NCBI GenBank assembly: GCA_947311255.1
Contig: CAMZKL010000036.1
Location: 1-54,167, forward strand
Source: an uncultured Chlorobiota bacterium
GTDB taxonomy: Bacteria > Bacteroidota > Bacteroidia > Bacteroidales > JAADGE01
Length of the DNA: 54,167 bases
Reading direction: 5' to 3'
Below are positions 19,001 to 27,354 of the stretch, one piece after another. How positions within the stretch are numbered: the stretch's first letter is position 1; the number at the start of each line of letters is the position of its first letter. The notes under the pieces are model-generated. The model worked only from the letters and a program-made list of their open reading frames with translations. It was not told the DNA's origin and did no database searches. The position numbers and the translations under genes were made by a program.

Positions 19001-19841
19001 TAGCACATTCAGACACATCACTACCTGCAAGAGCCTCTAACTTTTCAGCCTGCAATTCATATGCTCCTATGTCAATGGGGCTTTGTGCCACGTCAGAATA
19101 AATTCTTTGGTTTCCTGCATAGTCATAATTACCAAGGGGGGCATTAGCATTGTTTCCATTATTTACAGCATCAGAATTTGCTTGCACAGAAAAGTTTAGC
19201 ATATCGGGGTTTGTAAAAAACGGGTCATCGCAATTAACAATACCTGTAGTAGTAGAATTATTTGTTCCAAGTTCGTTACGAGTTATAATGCAATTTTCAA
19301 TTTCTGAATTTTGATTAGAATAAAACACTAAGTTAATTGAACCACTTCCAGCAGTATTCCAAAAAATACTATTATTTAGTGGAAAACTAGAAGTGGATAT
19401 AAAGAGATAGACCTCAGATCCATCATTTGATACATTATTATTATAAAAAGTACAGTTTGTAATTTTACCAGAACTTTCATCTATATATACTGCACCTCCG
19501 TTATAGGCAGAATTTTGAGTAAAAATATTATTGGTCAAGTTAATATCAACACCATTTTGGATGTATATTGCTCCTCCACCATTTTGAGCTTGGTTATTAT
19601 AAAACATATTTGCATCTATTGTATAACTTCCTTGAATTAAATAGTTAAAAAAAATTGCACCACCTTGTTCAGAAGTAATATTATACCCGAATTTGCAATT
19701 TTTAATACTTATATTATTACCATTACCAATATTAAAGACTCCTCCAGATCCTGTTTTATTTGCATATTCAAACTTGCAATATTGAAAGTTTGATAATGCT
19801 CTCATTCCACCATCAGTGATAGGATAAATTATCCCCCCCAA
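16098..19841 (-). CDS. giant T9SS-sorted beta-helix surface protein, main part
   Basis: This frame covers about 1245 residues, entered by a frameshift from the fragment at 19829-20137. The first 260 residues form a right-handed beta-helix with repeated GGAIYI/NNIFTQN rungs, closing with the DIGAYEL signature. An Ig-like region follows. A low-complexity beta-helical segment then carries eight identical FIEQNAEK octapeptides (17583-18284). A large domain follows with GWNLLGNPYPSGLDFEEI, and the last 75 residues are a T9SS type A sorting domain (VEVYNINGQLLLQKNV, NGIYIVKV). The product is expected at the cell surface or secreted. The first codons (TTG GGG GGG) are not a credible native start; the true start is at 20137. 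Confidence 0.88.
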   Translation of the reverse strand: MGGIIYPITDGGMRALSNFQYCKFEYANKTGSGGVFNIGNGNNISIKNCKFGYNITSEQGGAIFFNYLIQGSYTIDANMFYNNQAQNGGGAIYIQNGVDINLTNNIFTQNSAYNGGAVYIDESSGKITNCTFYNNNVSNDGSEVYLFISTSSFPLNNSIFWNTAGSGSINLVFYSNQNSEIENCIITRNELGTNNSTTTGIVNCDDPFFTNPDMLNFSVQANSDAVNNGNNANAPLGNYDYAGNQRIYSDVAQSPIDIGAYELQAEKLEALAGSDVSECASTQTLYDYYPPINYTREWTVLGNSGAYITPGMSTDLSIHNLPPGNVPVEIMLSVTNGIVTVTDTVSFSNTQPIVDAGDDIILINADPNNNVYPDTVFTGNVPDINSFGLWSQIGSSSPDPIIQDPYNYQTDVTGIHYGIRAFKWNITNEVGCVNSDTLILVAGHAFTSNPDDGILDWDNPNDWNVQAVPGEADSVIIYNCTANINIPDAVCDRLYIGSGADVNLEGTAKAAAGFSCRTIFIEQNAEKFKGVKGVANLNIKDNATLNIGSNFLNKTRSSRGSGLFIGGGGTVFIEQNAEKSTKGSTGLNIGSGAYVFIEQNAEKGTRGVAELRIGSGAYVFIEQNAEKDKKIYEKGISKGDLFIGSGGYVFIEQNAEKAGGGYLHLGGGRTIFIEQNAEKKNTKGFSHSGLYLGSGGTIFIEQNAEKALSVPELIVPEMYIHGGQVRVGNNDKSKAVSGRLRFRQIFIEQNAEKDFLNDTAIVVYPNGGFSLSDSTFMPPMMSMHPYLLKLENGAAVSFMEGSEINLKNSTNWEEASILLDKATSFVDRNNDSRFNCEVLNVFKGGIRQGFSSSIEGTNASSFGENISIGTWNEQGGMWNPVINFDPIVGGVGYFVTPSANDIPVFLEDTVNTGNFMIPLTSFNPGGFAYSGWNLLGNPYPSGLDFEEIDIPFMNMHSNFYTMQSGAGNFSVYQKGGITINDGNQYISPNSVFFVKTDGPAVFNFSNNARVHYTQANSSKETYVSENTLKLTVSGNSFSDETAIVFNENATNGFDKEYDAVKMLNITSSAPVLASVITGIEGLIAINTFAFETGSPRIVPLIFTAGTSGTYTIDVSELTFGESVSVFLKDLTDNSMYNLRTNPTNNFDFDTGDDSNRFQLIFDGFSGVENIENENTIKIFSDKNIIFVNSKYENAKVEVYNINGQLLLQKNVSTKGLSSINTNLANGIYIVKVSSKEESITEKVVLSK
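17583..18284 (-). repeat. eight intragenic copies of an FIEQNAEK-coding 24-mer
   Basis: Copies lie at 17583-17606, 17724-17747, 17805-17828, 17871-17894, 17961-17984, 18033-18056, 18105-18128 and 18261-18284. The octapeptide is invariant, while the codons vary synonymously (A/G, T/C and A/T at three sites). Spacings are 47, 27, 22, 30, 24, 24 and 52 residues. Each copy is usually preceded by an I/LGSGxxV/I strand. Confidence 0.95.
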
Positions 19842-20137
19842 CCTATATCTTTATTTTGTGCAGTAAATAAAATGCCTTGCACGAGTGTTCCTGTTGCTGT
19901 TAATGTACCATTTACTGTTATTTTATAGTTGCCATTAAAAATAACAACTGTTCCATCAGGAAAAATAAGATTGCCAGTGCTTTCAATTGTAACATCTGAG
20001 TCAACATATGCTGTATCTGCATTAACAGTATAATTATTATTATATTCCGGTGAAAGAGTATAAGAGCTTCCAAATACATTCCCTTGAAACAAGAGAATAG
20101 TTGTAATTAAAAAAAGAATTTTGTGTAAGTTTTTCAT
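19829..20137 (-). CDS. N-terminal part of the T9SS beta-helix protein (frameshifted)
   Basis: This 102-residue frame has a signal peptide (about residues 1-23, ending VFGSS) and the start of the beta-helix (GTLTATGTLVQGILFTAQNKDIGWGG). It stops at TAA immediately after a run of seven Gs on the coding strand (19834-19840). With eight Gs it would read straight into the 16098-19841 frame as IGWGGIIYP, a typical start of these helices. The split is a one-base deletion, a phase-variable tract or a sequencing error. Either way this and the next frame are one gene. Confidence 0.88.
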   Translation of the reverse strand: MKNLHKILFLITTILLFQGNVFGSSYTLSPEYNNNYTVNADTAYVDSDVTIESTGNLIFPDGTVVIFNGNYKITVNGTLTATGTLVQGILFTAQNKDIGWGG

Positions 20138-20216
20138 GTTTATAGAATTATATATTTAATTAATATTGAATGAGTTGCATTAATATTTAGATTTAAAAAA
20201 ATTATATTGTTCAGCA

Positions 20217-20254
20217 CATAGGAACACTTTTTTTCTGAAAGTAATCTGTATGCT
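20217..20254. repeat. dispersed dyad element, copy 1
   Basis: CATA-N4-CACTT, a T-rich loop, then AAAGTAATCTGTATGCT. The 16 bases AAGTAATCTGTATGCT (20239-20254) recur exactly at 41095-41110 in the same larger layout. The copy lies 80 nt upstream of the minus-strand start at 20137. Confidence 0.6.
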
Positions 20255-20616
20255 TGCTTATAAATCCTGTCCATGAGTGTTAAAATCTTTGTTATGTGTG
20301 TTTCATATTTTATAAATTTTATAATTGTTAATAATAGAGTGATAATCTGTATTTTAAAATCATAAAGATAACAAAAAAAAATACAATTTTATAATTGTTT
20401 TGATGAAATGACTTATTTATATGATGAGATGGTTAAAACCTACTTATTTAGCTAATAATAAACAGCAATAAGATGTTAAATAGGAAATAAATGCGAAAAA
20501 CTGATTTGTAAACTCGTCAACTCATAAATTACATTTTTCAAACCTATTTATGTATAAAATTTAATACATAGCAAGTCTAAAAAAATGTGTATTTGCCCAT
20601 ATTAAAAACATCAAAT

Positions 20617-20647
20617 TTTGTACAGTATAAGATTTTATATATATTTG
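20617..20647 (+). promoter_or_regulatory. consensus promoter of the SiaB/SiaC operon
   Basis: TTTG (20617-20620), 19 nt, then TATATTTG (20640-20647) fits the Bacteroidota TTTG/TAnnTTTG promoter. The predicted start of transcription is about 36 nt before the ATG at 20690. Confidence 0.65.
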
Positions 20648-20689
20648 TTTTTTTAAAATTAGTATAATCACATCTTAAAATAAGGTTAT

Positions 20690-21229
20690 ATGAGTGCTAC
20701 TAAAAGTGTTTTTACACGATTAACCGGAAAAAATATTGTTATGTCATACACAGGTCCATTTGATGGCCAAGTATTATCAATGTTTGGAAAAAACATTGAA
20801 TATTCTATATCTGCCGATAAGAAGTTAAACAAAACAATATTTAAAGTTTTTATTGAACTTGCACAAAATGTTTCATACTATTCCAACGAACAAGAACAAA
20901 CAAAAAAAGGAGAAAGTTCTGGTGTTGGAACTTTCATTATTCAAAATAATGATGACCATTATAATTTTATTTTAGGAAACCCAATAAACAAAATACATGA
21001 AATAATCCTAAAAGATAAATGCGACAAAATAAATTCGTATGACAGAGACGGGTTAAGAACATACAAAAGAGAACTCAGAAAACTTCCGCAAGGAGAAAGA
21101 GGAACGGGAAACATTGGACTGGTTCAGGCAGCACTGCTTTCGAGAAATCCTTTGAATGTTTCTTTTATTGAAATTGAAAAAGAAAAATCATTCTATATTA
21201 TTGCAGTTAAAATTAATAAAGAAGCATAA
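20690..21229 (+). CDS. SiaB family protein kinase (DUF6272), copy 1
   Basis: This 179-residue protein matches the SiaB/DUF6272 HATPase-like serine/threonine kinase family. It has an early SYTGPFDG segment, an N-box-like IELAQNVSYYS (about residue 62), GVGTFII, and a glycine-rich GTGNIGLVQAAL. In the known SiaABC system, SiaB phosphorylates SiaC and SiaA (a PP2C) dephosphorylates it. The next gene is a paralogue with 1 nt between them, so the two are co-translated. Of the two copies this one retains the canonical GTGNIGL box. Confidence 0.82.
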   Translation: MSATKSVFTRLTGKNIVMSYTGPFDGQVLSMFGKNIEYSISADKKLNKTIFKVFIELAQNVSYYSNEQEQTKKGESSGVGTFIIQNNDDHYNFILGNPINKIHEIILKDKCDKINSYDRDGLRTYKRELRKLPQGERGTGNIGLVQAALLSRNPLNVSFIEIEKEKSFYIIAVKINKEA

Positions 21230-21230
21230 G

Positions 21231-21773
21231 ATGGCAACAATTAACAAAAAACTAAGTTTAGGACAAAGCCTATTTTCAGAAGAAATTAGGATATCTTACA
21301 AAGGTCCTGTTGACGGAAAGATTATTACATATCTTGGTGATTATATAGGAGTTGTAAACACTCTTTCAGAAAAAGCAACAAAAAAATTATTTAAGATATT
21401 TTTTGAACTTGCTGAAAATATTTCAAAATATTCTTCGGAGAAAATAAAACTTAAAAACGGTAAAGAAGTTGGAGCAGGAACAATAATCCTTAAAGAAACT
21501 GTTAAAAATTTTATTTTAGTTACAGGAAATCCCATAAAAAATGAACATCTAATTCCTGTTTTGGAAAATAGCAAAAACATTAACGAACTTGATCATTCAG
21601 AACTAAGAGAATACAAAAGAAGTGTTAGGCGAGAAAACAAAGACGAAAATCATAGTCCAAATATTGGTTTAATAACTGTGGCTCTCACATCTGGCAATCC
21701 TCTCGACCTGGAAATAAACCCAATTGATGAAAAAACATCCTATTTTTCTATCTCAGTAAAAGTTGACAAATAA
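21231..21773 (+). CDS. SiaB family protein kinase (DUF6272), copy 2
   Basis: This 180-residue paralogue of the preceding gene starts at the ATG at 21231. It keeps SYKGPVDGKII, the N-box-like FELAENISKYSS and GAGTIIL, but the nucleotide-binding loop reads HSPNIGLI instead of GTGNIGL. The tandem copy has therefore diverged at a key glycine-rich turn and may have altered or no kinase activity. It may heterodimerise with copy 1. It is followed 13 nt later by the SiaC-like gene. Confidence 0.8.
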   Translation: MATINKKLSLGQSLFSEEIRISYKGPVDGKIITYLGDYIGVVNTLSEKATKKLFKIFFELAENISKYSSEKIKLKNGKEVGAGTIILKETVKNFILVTGNPIKNEHLIPVLENSKNINELDHSELREYKRSVRRENKDENHSPNIGLITVALTSGNPLDLEINPIDEKTSYFSISVKVDK

Positions 21774-21786
21774 AAAAAAAATAATA

Positions 21787-22176
21787 ATGGAAAATATATA
21801 TATTGAAGGTTCACACACTAATTTTTTTATACCAACTGTTGATTTTAATTCAGAAACAGGAAATTGCATATTAGAAGGCGAATCGTTTCTCGAAGATACA
21901 ATTGAATTTTACGACCCACTTATTCAATGGCTTGAAGAATTTACAACAGAAGTAAAAAACCCTTTAACATTTGAAATAAAACTAACATACTTTAATACAA
22001 GTACTTCTAGAAGCATCCTAGATTTACTTAATATAATTAAAGATTATGAAGAAGACGGAGGAGAAGTATTAATTAATTGGTACTATGACGAAGACGATAT
22101 TGATATGGAAGAAGATATTGAAGATTATATGTTAGACACAGGATTAGAAATTGAAATGATTCCTTTTGAAGACTAA
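21787..22176 (+). CDS. SiaC family regulatory phosphoprotein (DUF1987)
   Basis: This 129-residue acidic protein starts at the ATG at 21787. It matches the DUF1987/SiaC family (YIEGSHTNFFIPTVDFN opening, FYDPLIQWL, and LTYFNTSTSRSILDLL). The NTSTS segment corresponds to the region bearing the phosphorylated threonine in SiaC. In Pseudomonas, unphosphorylated SiaC activates the diguanylate cyclase SiaD. No GGDEF protein is found here, so its downstream target is open. It is the expected substrate of the two upstream kinases. Confidence 0.83.
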   Translation: MENIYIEGSHTNFFIPTVDFNSETGNCILEGESFLEDTIEFYDPLIQWLEEFTTEVKNPLTFEIKLTYFNTSTSRSILDLLNIIKDYEEDGGEVLINWYYDEDDIDMEEDIEDYMLDTGLEIEMIPFED

Positions 22177-22180
22177 AAAA

Positions 22181-22381
22181 ATGGCAAAGAAAGATATTTC
22201 ATATAATGATGCAATTTCAGAAATAGAAACTATTTTGGAAGATATTGAAAATAATAATGTAGAAATTGACCAATTATCTGGGAAAGTAAAAAGAGTTTCC
22301 GAACTTTTGGAAAAATGTAAATTAAAACTATTAAATACAGAACAACAAATTGAAAAAATATTTGAAGAAAATAACTCCTAA
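22181..22381 (+). CDS. xseB: exodeoxyribonuclease VII small subunit
   Basis: This 66-residue helical protein shows the XseB pattern (SYNDAISEIETILEDIENNN, LLEKCKLKLLNTEQQIEKIFEE). XseB subunits wrap the XseA nuclease, which trims single-stranded DNA. No xseA is in the window. It starts 4 nt after the SiaC stop and is the last gene before a terminator, so it is transcribed with signalling genes that have no obvious link to repair. Confidence 0.82.
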   Translation: MAKKDISYNDAISEIETILEDIENNNVEIDQLSGKVKRVSELLEKCKLKLLNTEQQIEKIFEENNS

Positions 22382-22408
22382 AAAGTATCATTAAATGATA
22401 CTTTTTTA
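22381..22408 (+). terminator. terminator after xseB
   Basis: AAAAGTATCA and TGATACTTTT form a stem starting at the last base of the stop codon, followed by Ts. It separates the SiaBBC-XseB unit from the phosphatase gene at 22452. Confidence 0.75.
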
Positions 22409-22451
22409 TGTTATTTTATGACTACAAAAAAATACTGAATCATTTAATAAA

Positions 22452-25400
22452 ATGAAAAAACAATTACTATTCATACTATTTTTCATCATACCTTTCTTTA
22501 TTTATTCTCAAACAATAAAGAAAATAAAAAAAGAAGGAAAAATAACAATCGCTTTTACAGAAAGTTGGAAAAACACTGTAAACTACACAGCAGCACAAGA
22601 ATTTGCAAAATTTTTAGATGTTAAATTTGAAGAAACAACAATAAAATGGGATGATGTGTTTTCAAAAGATGGAAAAATCCCTGAAGATTATAAAACAAAC
22701 CCAAATATTAGATACACACCGGATGCTTTGCAAAAAGCAGACATAATTTGTGGAACAATTTATGAACTTGAGTGGCGAAAAAAATTCTTTGATTATTCGG
22801 GAATTATTCAAATAAGTGACATCTTAATAACTAAAAAAAATATTTCTAAAAAAATTAAAAGCAAAAAAGACCTTAAAGGTTTAAAAATTGCATTTTTAGA
22901 AAATTCAACATACGAAACAAACATTTCTCTTATTAATAAAAAAATTGGAGGAGGAATTGAATACATAAAAACAAAATCAGAAGACGAATCCCTAAAACTT
23001 CTTGAAGAAGGTAAAGCTGATGGTCTTATTACAGTTTCTTTTCTTGCATTATCATATCTTAAAAATAATAATAATTTTAAACTTACATTTCCTGTTAATA
23101 AACCCCAAAATGTAGGATGGGCAGTAAAAAAAGGAAATAATAAAATAAAAGAAGAAATTCAAAACTTTTTTGAAACTATTAGAGGAAACGGAAAATTAGA
23201 TGAACTATTTAGAGAAAAATATGATATTGATTATTCAACTTATCTTGAAATTATAAATTCTTTCTCCAGCCTTCAAAAAGGAGATAAAACAAGAGATATT
23301 GAAGAAATAATGAAATCAGGGAAAATCATTATTGCTCTCAGAGACAGAGATTTAGTATATCACCCTACCGGAAAAAAACAATTTAATCATCTTCTTGCTG
23401 AAAGTTTTGCAAAATACCTTGGGCTTAAACCCGAATTTGTTTTTACAGAAAAATTTTCTCGATATTGGGAAAATGAAAAAGGACAAATTCTAAAAGACAG
23501 TGCATACAACCCAAAATGGTTTAATGAGTTTGATGTTGCATGCGATTTAATTGATCCATTGGAATGGCGACTAAAAAAAGTTGATGTTATAGATTTCCTT
23601 CCTAATGCAAAAGTTGTAATTGGAAGAAAAGACACAAAAATAAGTTCAATTAACGATTTAAAAAATTTAAAAGGAGTAACCTCCAAAGGTTCATCTTATG
23701 AATATGCTTTAAACCAAAATAATATTTCAAATTATTATCATAATACCGGAAATAACTTTTTTAGTGATGTTATTTCTGGCAAAGCAGACTATACAATTTC
23801 AAACATATCTGTTTTTAAACTAGCAGATTACCCCAAATTAGAAGCAAAATTTATTATTGGAGAAATAAAAAAAATGGGCTGGGCAATTAAAAAAAATCAG
23901 CCACTTTTAAGACAAAAAATACTTGAATTTTTTGAATATGCTCGTAAAAATGGAATTTTTGATGAATATTTTAAGCATCAAGCAGGTATGACTATGCAAT
24001 CTGCTAAAAATTACCTCACAGTCCTTCACGAAACATACCAAGAAGGGTATTTTCCTTTCGTATTTTATGGGAAAGATAAAGGTTTACCACAAGAAGATGT
24101 CCTTTCTATTTTTCAAGACAAAGAAGGTTATATTTGGTTTGGCACATATTCAGGTGTCGCAAAATATAATGGTAGAAAAATGAGAATATATAATTCGAAA
24201 AACGGATTAGCAGGGAATTCTGTTTTTAGTATTAACCAAGGTCAAAAAGGAAATATTTATTTTGCAGGACTAAACGGAATATCAGTTTTAAATAAAAAAA
24301 ATGATAAATTAAAAACATATTTTAAAAACATTTCATTTAAAGGAATTTGTATTGACAAAAATAGAGTCCTATTTTATGGAGATGCCGGACTATACACTAT
24401 TTCTAAAGAAGGGAAAGAAATTTGTTTAAATACGCAAATCCATAATTTACCTAAAAAAATAAATTCTATTTCTATAAATAAAAAAACTAATCAAATTATT
24501 ATCGCATCCGGAGAAGGTCTTTTTATTTTAGAAAATAAAACTGTACGAAAAATAACCGATGAATTTTGCCTATCTGCACTCTATGACTCTGATGAAAGAC
24601 TTTGGATTTCTTCAAAGTCAGGATTTTATTATACTGATAATGAGATATATACTATTAATCAAGCAATCTCCTTAAATGAAACACTTAATATTCACACACA
24701 GATTAATAAAATAAAACAAACAAAAAATGGCTCTGTTTGGCTCATCTCTGACTACAAAATTTATCAATTGCTAACATTAAAACAAAAACCAATAATTTAC
24801 GATAAAAACATTGGACTTCTCAACCATAAAATAAATTCTTTTATTGTTGACAATGAAGAAAACACATGGTTTGGTTTTTCAGGTGGAGTTCAAAAATTAA
24901 CTAATAAAAGTTTAAGAACACTATACCCAAAAGATATAAACAGTACCATAAATTCTGTTTTTAAAGATAACTCAGGAAGAGTTTGGGTAGGAATGAGCAC
25001 CGGTATTCATTATATAAAAGGCAGTCTTTTAAACTTTACCGATAAACTAAAATTAAAAAATAATTCTTTTGTAATCTCAGAAACCAAAGAAAATGATATT
25101 GTTATTGCAGATACAAAAGGAATTTATTTTATTGACAAAAAAACACTTCGCCAAAAAAAATCTAAAATATTTAAAACAGAACTATTCCATCTAAATGACA
25201 TTTTTATTTCTTCTAAAAATGAAATATTTCTATTATCAGGAAATTCAGGAATAATATATTATTTAAAAAATTTTAAATCAGACATTTTAAAAATTGAAAA
25301 TTCAGAAACATCATTAATTTCGCAATTAATTGAATTCAATGACAAAATTATTGGAGCAAATAATACAGGATTAGTAATATTTAAAAACAAAACTTTCCAA

Positions 25401-27125
25401 AAATTCAAAGAAATAAACTATCATACTTGGGCTCTTCATATTGATTCTGTCCAAAATAAAAACACAAGTCGTTTTGAAAAATTCTTATGGATAGGAACAC
25501 AAAATGGCCTTGCAAAATATCAAGATGAAAAAGTAAAATTTGTGAACAAAGAAGAATTTAGCAATCGTCTTGTAACTGCAATTGAACGTGCAGAAAACCA
25601 TAATATGCTATGGATTGGAACAGACAGAGGAGTATATTATTACAACAAAACAAACAATAAAATTGAATTTGTAATAGACTCAAGAGACGGACTTCTTGGA
25701 AATGAAATATCAGTTGACGGGCTTTATCTTGATAAAAGAAACACCCTTTGGATAGGAACATATCATGGAATTGCAACTTTTGATATTAAAAAGAAAAAAA
25801 CTGAAAAATACACACCGGTTTGTCGCATAGAATCTATACTTATAAATGGCAAAAGATTTCTAAATATGCCAAAAGTTTTAAACTCAACTCAAAACAACAT
25901 AATTTTTGAAATCTCAGGATTATCATTTAAAGACGAAAACTCTGTTGAATATGATTATTACCTGCAAGGATTAAACACCTATGTTGCATCAAAAGTAAAT
26001 AAAAACATTGCAACCTACCCTATCCTTCCGGCAGGAAAATACAGTTTTAAATACAGAACAAAAGGGAAGGACGGAATATGGAGCTATTATCAAAGCGTAG
26101 ATTTTGAAATAAAAAAACCTTTTTACCAAGAATGGTGGTTTGTTTTACCGGTAATTATGCTGTTTATTTTTGTTTTATGGCTAATTCAAAAATGGAGAAT
26201 GAGAATTCTAAAAAACCAAAATGAAAAATTAGAAAAAACAGTTGCAGAAAGAACAATAGAAATAACTGAAAAAAACACAGAACTTGAAGCTCAAAAAGAA
26301 GAAATTAAATCTCAAAGAGATTTAGCAGAACAACAAAGAGATGAAATTACAAATCAAAAAAAAGAAATTGAAGACAGTATTCTTTACGCTAAAAGAATTC
26401 AACATGCAATATTGCCTCCTGATAAATTGTTAAACAGACTTATGCCAGATAGTTTTATTCTATTTAAACCAAGGGATATAGTAAGTGGAGACTTTTATTG
26501 GGCAGCTGAAAAAAACAATATAACATACTATGCAGCAGCAGATTGCACAGGACATGGTGTGCCAGGTGCATTTATGAGTATGCTTGGAATTTCTTTCCTT
26601 AACGATATAATTAGAACCTCACAAAAAGAACTTAAAGCATCTGATGTATTAGACTTACTAAAAGCAAAAGTTATTGAAGCATTGCACCAAACCGGAGAAG
26701 CACAAGAAGCAAAAGACGGTATGGACATTGCCCTATGCAAAATTGACAAAGAGAAAAAAATTGTTGAATTTGCAGGTGCATTTAATCCATTATATATTGT
26801 TAGAAATAATGAAATAATTATTGTTGAAGCAGACAGGATGCCAATTGGGATATATAATTATGATGATATAAATCAAAACTTTAAAACCCAAACAGTTAAA
26901 TTACAAAAAGGAGATACACTCTACACATTCTCTGACGGATACCCAGACCAATTTGGAGGTCCCCGAGATAAAAAATTCATGATTGGAAGGTTTAAAAAAA
27001 CTTTGCTCAGTATCCAAGATATGCCAATGAAAGAACAAAGACAACATCTTGACGATACAATTGAACGCTGGATGAGTAATTATGAACAAATTGATGATAT
27101 TATTGTTATTGGTGCTAAGTTTTAA
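22452..27125 (+). CDS. SBP3-SBP3-propeller-Y_Y_Y-PP2C receptor phosphatase
   Basis: This 1557-residue membrane receptor has a signal peptide (about 1-20) and two periplasmic solute-binding (SBP_bac_3-like) domains, about residues 25-265 and 280-515. A long ligand-binding beta-propeller follows (about 525-1130, with repeats such as GYIWFGTYSGVAKYNG, MLWIGTDRGVYYYN and TLWIGTYHGIATFD). Then come a Y_Y_Y domain, one TM (about 1225-1247), a coiled coil, and a SpoIIE/PP2C domain with SGDFYW, DCTGHGVPGAF, FSDGYPDQFGG and IDDIIV intact. It follows the SiaB/SiaC genes after a terminator and is the natural SiaA counterpart. Propeller-Y_Y_Y receptors usually end in histidine kinases, so this architecture is unusual. 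Confidence 0.9.
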   Translation: MKKQLLFILFFIIPFFIYSQTIKKIKKEGKITIAFTESWKNTVNYTAAQEFAKFLDVKFEETTIKWDDVFSKDGKIPEDYKTNPNIRYTPDALQKADIICGTIYELEWRKKFFDYSGIIQISDILITKKNISKKIKSKKDLKGLKIAFLENSTYETNISLINKKIGGGIEYIKTKSEDESLKLLEEGKADGLITVSFLALSYLKNNNNFKLTFPVNKPQNVGWAVKKGNNKIKEEIQNFFETIRGNGKLDELFREKYDIDYSTYLEIINSFSSLQKGDKTRDIEEIMKSGKIIIALRDRDLVYHPTGKKQFNHLLAESFAKYLGLKPEFVFTEKFSRYWENEKGQILKDSAYNPKWFNEFDVACDLIDPLEWRLKKVDVIDFLPNAKVVIGRKDTKISSINDLKNLKGVTSKGSSYEYALNQNNISNYYHNTGNNFFSDVISGKADYTISNISVFKLADYPKLEAKFIIGEIKKMGWAIKKNQPLLRQKILEFFEYARKNGIFDEYFKHQAGMTMQSAKNYLTVLHETYQEGYFPFVFYGKDKGLPQEDVLSIFQDKEGYIWFGTYSGVAKYNGRKMRIYNSKNGLAGNSVFSINQGQKGNIYFAGLNGISVLNKKNDKLKTYFKNISFKGICIDKNRVLFYGDAGLYTISKEGKEICLNTQIHNLPKKINSISINKKTNQIIIASGEGLFILENKTVRKITDEFCLSALYDSDERLWISSKSGFYYTDNEIYTINQAISLNETLNIHTQINKIKQTKNGSVWLISDYKIYQLLTLKQKPIIYDKNIGLLNHKINSFIVDNEENTWFGFSGGVQKLTNKSLRTLYPKDINSTINSVFKDNSGRVWVGMSTGIHYIKGSLLNFTDKLKLKNNSFVISETKENDIVIADTKGIYFIDKKTLRQKKSKIFKTELFHLNDIFISSKNEIFLLSGNSGIIYYLKNFKSDILKIENSETSLISQLIEFNDKIIGANNTGLVIFKNKTFQKFKEINYHTWALHIDSVQNKNTSRFEKFLWIGTQNGLAKYQDEKVKFVNKEEFSNRLVTAIERAENHNMLWIGTDRGVYYYNKTNNKIEFVIDSRDGLLGNEISVDGLYLDKRNTLWIGTYHGIATFDIKKKKTEKYTPVCRIESILINGKRFLNMPKVLNSTQNNIIFEISGLSFKDENSVEYDYYLQGLNTYVASKVNKNIATYPILPAGKYSFKYRTKGKDGIWSYYQSVDFEIKKPFYQEWWFVLPVIMLFIFVLWLIQKWRMRILKNQNEKLEKTVAERTIEITEKNTELEAQKEEIKSQRDLAEQQRDEITNQKKEIEDSILYAKRIQHAILPPDKLLNRLMPDSFILFKPRDIVSGDFYWAAEKNNITYYAAADCTGHGVPGAFMSMLGISFLNDIIRTSQKELKASDVLDLLKAKVIEALHQTGEAQEAKDGMDIALCKIDKEKKIVEFAGAFNPLYIVRNNEIIIVEADRMPIGIYNYDDINQNFKTQTVKLQKGDTLYTFSDGYPDQFGGPRDKKFMIGRFKKTLLSIQDMPMKEQRQHLDDTIERWMSNYEQIDDIIVIGAKF

Positions 27126-27324
27126 AAAGAAACTTTTGAAATAATTTTTATTAAACATTATTTAAAATGTTTCTAAATTATATTAAATAATACAACAGCA
27201 ATATAATTAATTAACGCCTATAACATACTAATAACTTTAACTTAACTACATAATTTTAGAGATTGTTAAAATTTTTCGGATCAAAAGAGATAAAAATATA
27301 TTTTAATATTATTCTATTTTTAAT

Positions 27325-27332
27325 TATTTTTG
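27325..27332 (+). promoter_or_regulatory. -7 box TATTTTTG upstream of ccoS
   Basis: This is a TAnnTTTG match 23 nt before the ccoS ATG. No -33 TTTG is evident. No clear Fnr palindrome is visible between 27126 and 27354, a stretch that otherwise holds only a weak hairpin at 27153-27172. Confidence 0.4.
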
Positions 27333-27354
27333 AAACCTTATAACAACTATATAT

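Larger units (their letters stand above)
20138..20689. other. 552-bp intergenic region
   Basis: No open frame of note is seen. It holds the upstream region of the T9SS gene, one copy of a dispersed dyad element (20217-20254), and the promoter of the SiaB/SiaC operon (20617-20647). The rest is AT-rich with no recognisable signal. Confidence 0.7.

Noticed and set aside
20341..20355. Third copy of the dyad element (ATAATCTGTATT)
   Set aside because: Only 9 bases match and neither stem is present.
27126..27354. Fnr-type palindrome for oxygen control of the oxidase genes
   Set aside because: No TTGAT-N4-ATCAA-like sequence was found; only a weak AT hairpin.
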